From assembly GCF_019703515.2 (NCBI RefSeq), contig NC_059362.1, positions 44,381,826 through 44,445,825 on the forward strand: a DNA stretch of 64,000 bases, written 5' to 3'. Position 1 is the stretch's first letter, and each line of letters starts with the position of its first letter. This DNA is from Myxocyprinus asiaticus (taxonomy: Eukaryota > Chordata > Actinopteri > Cypriniformes > Catostomidae). The notes beneath the pieces were generated by a model that was not told the DNA's origin, did not search any database, and worked only from the letters and a program-made list of their open reading frames with translations. The translations under genes and the position numbers were made by a program. This document shows positions 61,501 to 64,000 of this stretch, piece after piece.

Positions 61501-63660
61501 ACATTAAGAAAAGTAATAGCATGCCTCTCCTCAAAAAGCCACATAATTTCAGTTAACATTAATGTTCGTTAGATACAAAAGGTTTAGGGGTTTGTTCGAA
61601 TCCCTACCCCTATGAGCAATAGTAAGAGTGACACTTGCCTTAACAAACACAACTAATTACTATCATTATTCCAATCTATAAGAAACCATTCTGTGATACA
61701 AATAACTGAGAGTATATAATGCAGAATGAGGCATAATTCCACAATTCCTTGAAGAAATGAGCCGATATCTTCTAAGTAATGGCTTGGAAATATTCCAATT
61801 GTGTAAGCATAGAAGACGCTAAATGCTGATGAGTGTCACAATTGTAACAGAACTCACAATGAAGGCTGATTCAGGAAAGCGTTCTTGTGGAGTCTGTAGG
61901 CGGTGTAACTGTTGAAAGAACCAGGTTCCATAGACACACCCTTGGTGCTAGCGTACACCTTTTCAGTCAAATTGAAGGCTTCCAGCATTCTGAATCCTGG
62001 GAAAACACATAGATTCATGTCAGCACTCTACATACATACATAAGTGTACATACGCACTTACATAAACAAGCCTACCTGGCGATGTGAATCCATTGACATA
62101 GATCAATGGGCAGGCTGGGAAAAAAAAAGGAAAGGCATGAGCTTAATGTCTGAACACACAATTATAATCTAGAGCTGTTCTCAGTCACACATATTATCTT
62201 AAAATGAGAGTATGAATTTGAACTCACAGGATGTTGCCGTTTCACAAATGAACGTGACCAGATTGTCCTGAATGGTGGAGAAGGCGTCAAAGTCGTCCAC
62301 CACAAAGACGTGACGTTCGCTCGGTTTGCTCGCAATGTTCTGCAGCTCGACAAAGTCCACATCGGCTACGCCGACCACAAACACACTGTAACCTGCAACA
62401 ACACATGCTCAATAAGGACATTTATCTTAAAGAGAATATACTGTATATAAATACTAGCCACATTATTACATAGTGCCATATTTTGCAATTGTATAGCATT
62501 TTGCCCCTTGAAATCTTCTGAAAATGTTAGTCGTAATTTTATTTAACATAACCATTTTCTACCCTCTCTAGCTTTTTTGCATACTACCTTTAAGACTTCT
62601 ATATGAAAATGACCTCTAGTTATGATTGAATAACCAATGTATATCGGCGCAGTTCACGTTGTCATTCATCAAGGTGAGTGATACATATGTAAAAGAGGGT
62701 GGTCATATCTTAATGAGCTCATGGCTGTGACATCATAATCTTTGAGATGTGAAGACCTTTAAGGTATGGGAGAGAGTCGTACCAGCATGCTGTAGTTTAG
62801 CAGCATTCTTTTGCACATCATCTTGAGAACGTCCATCTGTTACAGCAACAACAACTTTCGGCACGTTTCTCCTCATTCCACTTTCTACAGTGAAGACCTT
62901 CTCGTACACATGCTTCAGTGCAACACCTGGACAACAAGCAGTCATCGAAATGTGAGTGTGAGTGTTAAAATAGGGAAAAAGTCCACCAATTCCAACCCTC
63001 ATAAGTTGTTTAACAATAAAACCTCAATCTACACTTAAATATAAAAGTTCTTCAATGGTTCTTTGCAGCACTTAAAGTTCAGTTTCTTACCAAGAATTAT
63101 TTTTGACTGTATATGGTTCTTGAGTTGCTAAATGGTACTTTGGAGGTATAAAAAGTTCTTGATGTTTCATGATAGGTCCTTCAGATAAGCATACTGTGAT
63201 CTGAAGAGTATTTAAAAGCACCAGTACCAAAGTAAACATTTTTTTTTGTTTGTTTGTTTTTTTTTTTTTTTTTTTTGTGGAACTTAATACTGTATGAATA
63301 AACTTTAAAAAAACTAAACTAATATAATAAACTTTCAAGACTATGAGACTTCAACAGTCACTGGCAATTTTTCCACATTGCCCAAAATTGAGCTCTGCTT
63401 CTTTCAACATCAAAAACAAAAAAAAGAAAAAAGGAAAAGAAACAAAAAGAAAAGGAAAACACAACAGGTGATGGAGGACAGGGATATTAGTTTTAAAGGA
63501 AAGTGTGATGAACATTCAGTAATGTCTGAGTGATACCTGTCTTAGTGTTTCCTCCCCTGTAGCGAATGAGTTTGAGAGCAGAAAGCAGCATGCCCTTGTC
63601 ATTATATGCATTAAGTTTGAACTCCGTCTTTGCATCATCGCTGTACTGCACGAATGAAAC
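34042..63660 (-). CDS. col12a1: Collagen alpha-1(XII) chain, 3' part, 22 coding exons (gene-level entry)
   Basis: FACIT collagen that coats fibril surfaces in the extracellular matrix. Exons in transcript order: 63660-63537, 62926-62783, 62392-62228, 62114-62076, 61996-61858, 61201-61059, 60029-59920, 54661-54503, 53669-53592, 48105-48019, 47438-47385, 46337-46242, 43855-43802, 42951-42898, 41898-41845, 41736-41665, 40995-40960, 40865-40799, 40261-40079, 38646-38569, 37988-37818, 34160-34042. They join in phase into 741 residues plus stop. In-window residues: vWA 1-144, linker and TSPN 145-367, NC3/COL2 junction 368-387, COL2 388-536, NC2 537-580, COL1 581-684, NC1 685-741. The FACIT marker C-x4-C (CDSSQC) follows COL1, and the NC2 segment ARQVCEQL with LNQIP matches collagen XII as I remember it. 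Collagen XIV and XX share this domain order but, as I recall, end differently. Teleosts have a and b copies; I cannot say which this is. The 5' end is outside the window. Confidence 0.93.
34291..35540. mobile_element. Tc1/mariner-like element in the last col12a1 intron
   Basis: Left end after TA: CAGTGGGGTCCAAAAGTCTG, AGACC; right end inverted reads CAGTTGGATCAAAAAGTCTG, AGAAC, next to TATA. No intact transposase. It lies 130 bp upstream (in gene orientation) of the terminal col12a1 exon. Confidence 0.6.
35541..36386. other. Intron sequence of col12a1, unassigned
   Basis: No repeat family or exon recognised. Confidence 0.4.
36387..36520. repeat. Duplicated intronic segment, copy A
   Basis: GAAACTTGTTCGTTTGCCAG...CCTGCGTCTGTCCTGAAAAT recurs at 40456-40592 with scattered differences and an extra AGCAATGCGTC-type segment there. 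Confidence 0.7.
36601..37036 (+). mobile_element. 430-bp tRNA-derived SINE, copy 1
   Basis: tRNA head: GGGGCCTGTGTAGCTCAGCA (box A) and GGAGTCGCAAGTTCTAATCC (box B). Body: GCAACCAATTGGCCCGGTTG, CCTCCACACGCGCTAGGTCT, CCACGTGATAAGATGCG; tail GGGAATTGGGC then A-rich. A second copy is at 51684-52116. The minus-strand frame inside it is not a gene. Confidence 0.85.
37818..37988 (-). CDS. col12a1: col12a1 exon: end of COL1 and FACIT Cys junction
   Basis: 171 nt, phase 1 in and out. It encodes [15 protein letters not shown], onward to [14 protein letters not shown] and [11 protein letters not shown] with a trailing G. GYC-x4-C is the diagnostic FACIT COL1/NC1 junction and SQC..IPYNGQG points to type XII. 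The donor is GAG|GTACGT. If the donor is not used, reading continues through GTSHLF to a stop at 37798-37800, which would give a short NC1. Confidence 0.95.
38235..38540. repeat. GATA/GACA/GGAT tetranucleotide microsatellite
   Basis: About 305 bp of CTGT, CTAT and CCAT units on the plus strand (GACA, GATA, GGAT on the gene's strand) with short interruptions. Frames reading YLSIYLSI are artefacts. Confidence 0.95.
38569..38646 (-). CDS. col12a1: col12a1 exon: COL1 triplets
   Basis: 78 nt, phase 1 in and out: [26 protein letters not shown] with a closing split Gly. GSPGNGERG is a one-residue break in the triplets. The acceptor is CATTAG and the donor GTATGT. A long GATA/GACA microsatellite begins about 28 bp downstream of the donor. 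Confidence 0.93.
38844..39064. mobile_element. Relative of the TTAGTGAAT element, in a col12a1 intron
   Basis: Starts GGGGTGAATTAACTAAGACC, ends CTGTTTAGTGAATTC...CGCCCC; contains GCAGGTGGTATGTGAATAAG, GCGCAGGGTTTTGCGC as in 4400-4477. Confidence 0.5.
39530..39870. repeat. Partial TTAGTGAAT element with an internal duplication
   Basis: TTTACTGCCTGCTTTTTGTG, GGCGGTAATAGC (39537) is repeated as TTTACTGCCTGCTTTCCTCG, GGCGGTAACAAC (39639). Both match 4221-4255 of the copy at 3801-4477. Confidence 0.5.
40079..40261 (-). CDS. col12a1: col12a1 exon: end of NC2 and start of COL1
   Basis: 183 nt, phase 1 in and out. It encodes [19 protein letters not shown], then [13 protein letters not shown] onward to [16 protein letters not shown] is the collagen XII NC2 end. 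Thirteen regular Gly-X-Y triplets follow. The acceptor is ATTTTACAG and the donor GTACCT. Confidence 0.95.
40456..40592. repeat. Duplicated intronic segment, copy B
   Basis: Direct repeat of 36387-36520; about 4.07 kb apart, on either side of two col12a1 exons plus part of a third interval. Confidence 0.7.
40799..40865 (-). CDS. col12a1: col12a1 exon: NC2 domain
   Basis: 67 nt, phase 0 in, phase 1 out. It encodes [16 protein letters not shown] then CEQLVN. This is the NC2 trimerisation-type linker between COL2 and COL1; in-window Cys553 is the conserved NC2 cysteine. The acceptor is CTTTTAG and the donor GTAATT. Confidence 0.93.
40960..40995 (-). CDS. col12a1: col12a1 exon: last COL2 triplets (36 bp)
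   Basis: 36 nt encoding [12 protein letters not shown], the end of the COL2 helix. The acceptor is TTCATACAG and the donor GTGAGG. It is shorter than most ORF search limits. Confidence 0.92.
41665..41736 (-). CDS. col12a1: col12a1 exon: COL2 triplets (72 bp)
   Basis: 72 nt, [13 protein letters not shown] then [11 protein letters not shown]. The acceptor is CTTGCTCAG and the donor GTATGA. Confidence 0.93.
41845..41898 (-). CDS. col12a1: col12a1 exon: COL2 triplets (54 bp)
   Basis: 54 nt, [10 protein letters not shown] then PRGPQGPM. The acceptor is AATGCAG and the donor GTATGT. Confidence 0.93.
42419..42491. repeat. (TA)n microsatellite
   Basis: About 33 TA units, within a wider AT-rich intron (42060-42830) that carries two related copies of a TTTTAAGTACTTTTATTT-like sequence. 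Confidence 0.9.
42898..42951 (-). CDS. col12a1: col12a1 exon: COL2 triplets (54 bp)
   Basis: 54 nt, [10 protein letters not shown] then PVGPAGIR. The acceptor is TTCTCTCAG and the donor GTGAGT. Confidence 0.94.
43537..43590. repeat. (TC)n microsatellite
   Basis: 27 uninterrupted TC units; on the gene strand (GA)n. A C-run of 17 lies at 43071-43087. Confidence 0.95.
43802..43855 (-). CDS. col12a1: col12a1 exon: COL2 triplets (54 bp)
   Basis: 54 nt, [10 protein letters not shown] then DAGLPGQK. The acceptor is CCCACTCAG and the donor GTAAGT. The upstream intron holds a TIR element and CTAGCAACC-type repeats. Confidence 0.94.
44070..44365. repeat. GGTTGCTAGG-type dispersed repeat in a col12a1 intron
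   Basis: Units such as GCTAGGGTGTTGTGGGTGGT, GCTATGTGGTAGCTAGGGTG and GGTGGTTGTTAGAGTG, related to the 20925-25700 array; further units at 45690-45770 and 47675-48010. Confidence 0.65.
44429..45640. mobile_element. TIR element, 1.2 kb, in a col12a1 intron
   Basis: Left TAAGGCCTGATTCACACATA, CTCTGTAAGCG; right is the inverse (CGCTCACGGAGTATGTGTGA, ATCTGGCGTAAG). No transposase. A second small element is nested at 44721-44950. Confidence 0.6.
44721..44950. mobile_element. piggyBac-like MITE nested in the TIR element
   Basis: 230 bp with perfect ends CCTGTTGATG and CATCAACAGG, each flanked by TTAA (44717-44720 and 44951-44954), the target duplication of piggyBac. Further internal inverted repeats (AGTTCACATTTACTATATAG with ACTATATAGTATATGTGAAC) allow folding into one long hairpin. 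Confidence 0.7.
45869..46150. repeat. Dispersed repeat, copy 2 of 3
   Basis: GGGGGTTTGTTCAAATCTCT, ACCCCAAGTATGAGCAATTG; relatives at 14757 and 61575. Confidence 0.45.
46242..46337 (-). CDS. col12a1: col12a1 exon: COL2 triplets with an imperfection
   Basis: 96 nt, 32 codons: [25 protein letters not shown], then LSIPGEA. The GLSIPG segment breaks the triplet register; collagen XII has a similar GLSIQG-type break at this place. The acceptor is TCCTGCAG and the donor GTAAGT. Confidence 0.94.
47385..47438 (-). CDS. col12a1: col12a1 exon: COL2 triplets (54 bp)
   Basis: A classic 54-bp collagen exon, six Gly-X-Y triplets from [10 protein letters not shown] to GDAGQV. The acceptor is TTTCCCCAG and the donor GTGAGT. 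Confidence 0.94.
47731..47914 (-). mobile_element. tRNA-derived SINE, minus strand
   Basis: On the minus strand: box B GGTTGCCGGTTCAATCCCC, core GTCCTTGTGCAAGGCACTTA, ACTCCAGGTTGCTCTAGG, tail CATCTGCCAAATGCGTAAAT. It splits a CTAGGGCGTTTTAGGTG-type repeat. Confidence 0.75.
48019..48105 (-). CDS. col12a1: col12a1 exon: NC3/COL2 junction
   Basis: 87 nt, 29 codons. It encodes [20 protein letters not shown], a Cys-rich stretch, then the first triplets GPQGPQGPV. This is where the NC3 globule ends and the COL2 helix begins. The acceptor is TGATTCAG and the donor GTAAGT. The preceding 5.5-kb intron contains a SINE and a THAP relic. Confidence 0.93.
48663..50634 (+). mobile_element. Probable 5' non-coding part of a THAP-bearing (Kolobok-like) transposon relic
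   Basis: Begins TTTAAAGGGGTAATGTCATG, AGGAATC, resembling the terminus of a fish element family I associate with THAP transposases; continues to an exon-like donor AAATTG|GTAAGTGC at 49491. Extent and superfamily are inference; the 3' terminus was not located. Confidence 0.35.
49591..50115. mobile_element. 525-bp TIR element nested before the THAP relic
   Basis: Left TGCTGTGTTCCATTCAACTC and right, inverted, TGCTGCATTCCATTCAAGTT. A diverged partial relative lies at 37365-37450 (GCACTTTTCCAATTGCAAAG, GAGTGGAATGCATCATTA). Confidence 0.5.
50635..50883 (+). pseudogene. Dead THAP-domain zinc finger
   Basis: One continuous frame with two internal stops reads (stop) [31 protein letters not shown] (stop), [29 protein letters not shown]. 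The C2CH pattern is visible: C-x4-C, then C-x2-H in CSAHF, and the AVPxI box at the end. THAP domains are found in host regulators and in P-element and Kolobok transposases; the antisense position in a col12a1 intron and its decay favour a transposon relic. Confidence 0.7.
51684..52116 (+). mobile_element. 430-bp tRNA-derived SINE, copy 2
   Basis: Same family and orientation as 36601-37036: GGGGGCCTGGGTAGCTCAGC head, GGAGTCACAAGTTCGAATCC box B, CCTCCACACATGCTAGGTCT body. Its box B is closer to consensus than that of copy 1. Confidence 0.88.
52117..53591. other. Intron sequence of col12a1, unassigned
   Basis: No exon or repeat family recognised between the SINE and the TSPN-end exon. The rest of the intron toward 48106 holds the elements listed separately. 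Confidence 0.45.
53592..53669 (-). CDS. col12a1: col12a1 exon: end of TSPN domain
   Basis: 78 nt, 26 codons, phase 0. It encodes [14 protein letters not shown] then [23 protein letters not shown] and the vicinal Cys pair are almost invariant in collagen XII/XIV. The acceptor is TTGGCCAG and the donor GTAAGA. Confidence 0.95.
54205..54278. repeat. Hairpin: 22-bp perfect inverted repeat, 30-nt loop
   Basis: ATTTGAAGTTCAGCAGCCTG(GA) at 54205-54226 pairs exactly with 54257-54278. Total 74 nt in a col12a1 intron. Confidence 0.85.
54503..54661 (-). CDS. col12a1: col12a1 exon: TSPN domain, part 4
   Basis: 159 nt, phase 0 at both ends. It encodes [33 protein letters not shown] and [10 protein letters not shown]. 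The Cys of VDCQ is one half of the conserved TSPN disulfide. The acceptor is GTCTTCTAG and the donor GTGAGT. The preceding 5.26-kb intron contains a plus-strand LINE. Confidence 0.94.
55413..56049 (+). pseudogene. LINE endonuclease domain relic
   Basis: [16 protein letters not shown] and [19 protein letters not shown] belong to the N-terminal part of an APE-type endonuclease; [20 protein letters not shown] carries the GDFN motif. A frameshift near 55790 separates the two halves. Confidence 0.7.
56557..57549 (+). pseudogene. LINE reverse transcriptase, internally deleted
   Basis: 330 codons. RT blocks in order: [112 protein letters not shown] (catalytic FADD), [20 protein letters not shown]. 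Two deletions are evident: between LTQI and TSFLTD, and after DFRRK, where reading jumps into C-terminal text ([10 protein letters not shown]). The thumb is missing, so no activity is expected. Confidence 0.8.
57922..58655. other. Intron sequence of col12a1, unassigned
   Basis: A G-run lies at 58259-58270. No exon or repeat family recognised. Confidence 0.4.
58660..59155. repeat. Degenerate TACN-phase tandem repeat
   Basis: About 500 bp built from 4-bp-spaced TACT/TACA/TACG/TATG units, e.g. GTACTTATGTACTTACATAC-like words. Rich in self-complementary GTAC and TACGTA. Frames reading [10 protein letters not shown] are artefacts. Confidence 0.8.
59524..59583 (-). repeat. Common fish repeat, inverse AAGGGTTAGTTCACCCAAAA
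   Basis: ATGAGGGTGAGTAAATGATG and TTTTTGGGTGAACTAACCCT. Other copies at 28130, 29531, 31419 and 43617. Confidence 0.7.
59920..60029 (-). CDS. col12a1: col12a1 exon: TSPN domain, part 3
   Basis: 110 nt, ending in phase 0. It encodes [18 protein letters not shown], then [28 protein letters not shown] matches the RKIFYGSFHK strand of collagen XII-type TSPN domains. The acceptor is TTTGCTCAG and the donor GTAAAC. Confidence 0.94.
60277..61028. mobile_element. Candidate TIR element next to a col12a1 exon
   Basis: Right end, inverted, reads GGTAACACTTTACATTAAAA, GGGGACTCATTTAC, a terminus common in fish genomes. The left end (CACTTTGTAATGG...AAAGGGGTTTATTAAAG) is an imperfect match. Confidence 0.4.
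61059..61201 (-). CDS. col12a1: col12a1 exon: TSPN domain, central part
   Basis: 143 nt. It encodes [20 protein letters not shown], then [18 protein letters not shown] and [15 protein letters not shown]...FRLLPDSP is the hallmark strand pair of TSPN domains. The acceptor TTTAAG follows a CA-rich tract; the donor is GTAAGC. A dispersed repeat ends about 30 bp downstream of this donor. Confidence 0.94.
61575..61760. repeat. Dispersed repeat, copy 3 of 3
   Basis: GGGGTTTGTTCGAATCCCTA, CCCCTATGAGCAATAGTA. GTTCGAATCCC resembles a tRNA B box, so a SINE origin is possible. Confidence 0.45.
61858..61996 (-). CDS. col12a1: col12a1 exon: start of TSPN (laminin-G-like) domain
   Basis: 139 nt, phase 1 in, phase 2 out. 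It encodes [44 protein letters not shown]. The GVSMEPG and YRLHK signatures mark the N-terminal thrombospondin-like NC3 domain of collagen XII/XIV. The acceptor is TTTTCCCAG and the donor GTGAGT. Confidence 0.93.
62076..62114 (-). CDS. col12a1: col12a1 micro-exon: vWA/TSPN linker
   Basis: 39 nt, too short for ORF searches. After the polypyrimidine acceptor TTTTTTTTTCCCAG it encodes [12 protein letters not shown] with split codons at both ends, then donor GTAGGC. The phases (1 in, 1 out) join the flanking exons exactly, and the Cys-Pro matches the TCP segment after the vWA domain in this family. Confidence 0.88.
62228..62392 (-). CDS. col12a1: col12a1 exon: last vWA domain, C-terminal part
   Basis: 165 nt, phase 1 in and out. 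It encodes [32 protein letters not shown] and FICETATS, the final strands and helix of the vWA fold. The acceptor is TTGTTGCAG and the donor GTGAGT. The Cys of FICETA is conserved near the end of FACIT vWA domains. Confidence 0.94.
62783..62926 (-). CDS. col12a1: col12a1 exon: last vWA domain, part 2
   Basis: 144 nt, phase 1 in and out. It encodes [12 protein letters not shown], then [10 protein letters not shown] and VTDGRSQDD, where the Asp of TDG is the third MIDAS element. The acceptor reads TTGTCCAG and the donor GTACGA. The split Gly joins the preceding GGNTKT to give the family motif GGNTKTG. Confidence 0.93.
63537..63660 (-). CDS. col12a1: col12a1 exon: last vWA domain, part 1
   Basis: 124 nt, in-window residues 1-41, starting VSFVQYSDD and ending RGGNTKT with a split Gly codon. 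It follows an acceptor (TTCAAG) and ends at donor GTATCA. FKLNAY and GGNTKTG are typical of the vWA domain nearest the C-terminus of collagens XII/XIV; the Thr of GGNT is a MIDAS metal-site position. The exon carrying DxSxS should lie beyond 64000. Confidence 0.92.
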
Positions 63661-64000
63661 CTTGAAGGAAACATTGAAAGGAATATCAAACACAGTACCA
63701 ATGACAAAACGATGGAATATTTTGTTTATTCAATAAAGATCAACATTATAGAATTTGTATAATTATTAACATTATACAGTAATTTATGTATAAATGTAAA
63801 AAGATGGAATATATCTAACCTAAAGACGATTAGATTATTGTCTATTTCTAAAATCGATAGTTCCTATTGTAAAATCAGTTCAAAGCACATTCTATATGAA
63901 TGCAGCAATTTTCTATGTAGCATGGCAACCATAAACAGCCTACGCAAATTAACTATATTTCTTGGTGGAGGAATTGTTTATTCTTATTATTGATAAATGG
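63661..64000 (-). other. col12a1 intron upstream of the first exon in the window
   Basis: AT-rich, no exon seen. The exon with the vWA DxSxS motif must lie beyond the window edge. Confidence 0.6.

Noticed and set aside
34042..63660. Collagen XIV, XX or XXI as identity
   Set aside because: The domain order fits XIV and XX too, but the C-terminal CDSSQC..IPYNGQG with an acidic-basic NC1 tail fits XII best from memory; XXI lacks this NC1.

Overview
This is vertebrate nuclear DNA, almost certainly from a teleost fish and probably a cyprinid. It has long introns with GT/AG borders, many decayed Tc1/mariner, hAT-like, piggyBac-like, Kolobok/THAP-like and LINE remnants, several tRNA-derived SINEs, and no prokaryote-type gene packing. 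The cyprinid assignment rests on recognising SINE and repeat families from memory, so it is inference.

The one clear protein-coding gene is the 3' part of a FACIT collagen gene, col12a1 (collagen alpha-1(XII)), on the minus strand from 63660 down to 34042. I reconstructed 22 coding exons by hand. Every exon has a minus-strand AG acceptor and GT donor, all intron phases agree, and the coding bases total 2226, which is 742 codons including the stop. In order the exons encode most of the last von Willebrand A domain (63660-62228), a linker, the TSPN/laminin-G-like NC3 domain (61996-53592), a Cys-containing NC3/COL2 junction (48105-48019), COL2 (about 149 residues), NC2, COL1, the FACIT C-x4-C junction, and an NC1 tail. 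The tail sits on an isolated terminal exon (34160-34042), 3.66 kb beyond the last collagen exon. The start of the gene (fibronectin III repeats, earlier vWA domains, and the MIDAS DxSxS segment) lies beyond position 64000. Read-through of the last collagen exon's donor gives a second, short C-terminus, so two NC1 forms can be predicted.

Positions 1-34000 are mainly gene-poor. Position 1 to 84 could be the C-terminal end of an unidentified plus-strand gene, and 1801-1970 is exon-like. The rest is repeat-derived: a Tc1 copy (2361-3565), several TIR elements, an L2-type reverse transcriptase relic (13100-13870), an LTR/primer-binding-site relic (14244-14540), a hAT-like element with an 8-bp target duplication and a 39-bp-arm palindrome (16079-17195), further Tc1 relics (19645-20018 and 26464-27455), a minisatellite array of nearly 5 kb containing a 1.9-kb insertion, an inverted block and a SINE (20925-25700), and an IS630/Tc1-superfamily element with near-perfect TIRs (29819-31368).

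The col12a1 introns are also full of mobile DNA: a Tc1/mariner-like element 130 bp upstream of the terminal exon, two copies of one 430-bp SINE family, a GATA/GACA tract beside an exon, a piggyBac-like MITE nested in a larger TIR element, a dead THAP-domain gene, and a LINE on the opposite strand with RT motifs and a large internal deletion. I found no tRNA, rRNA, CRISPR or prokaryotic features. Nothing here looks like an intact novel system. The most informative points are the col12a1 C-terminal alternatives and the repeat architecture.
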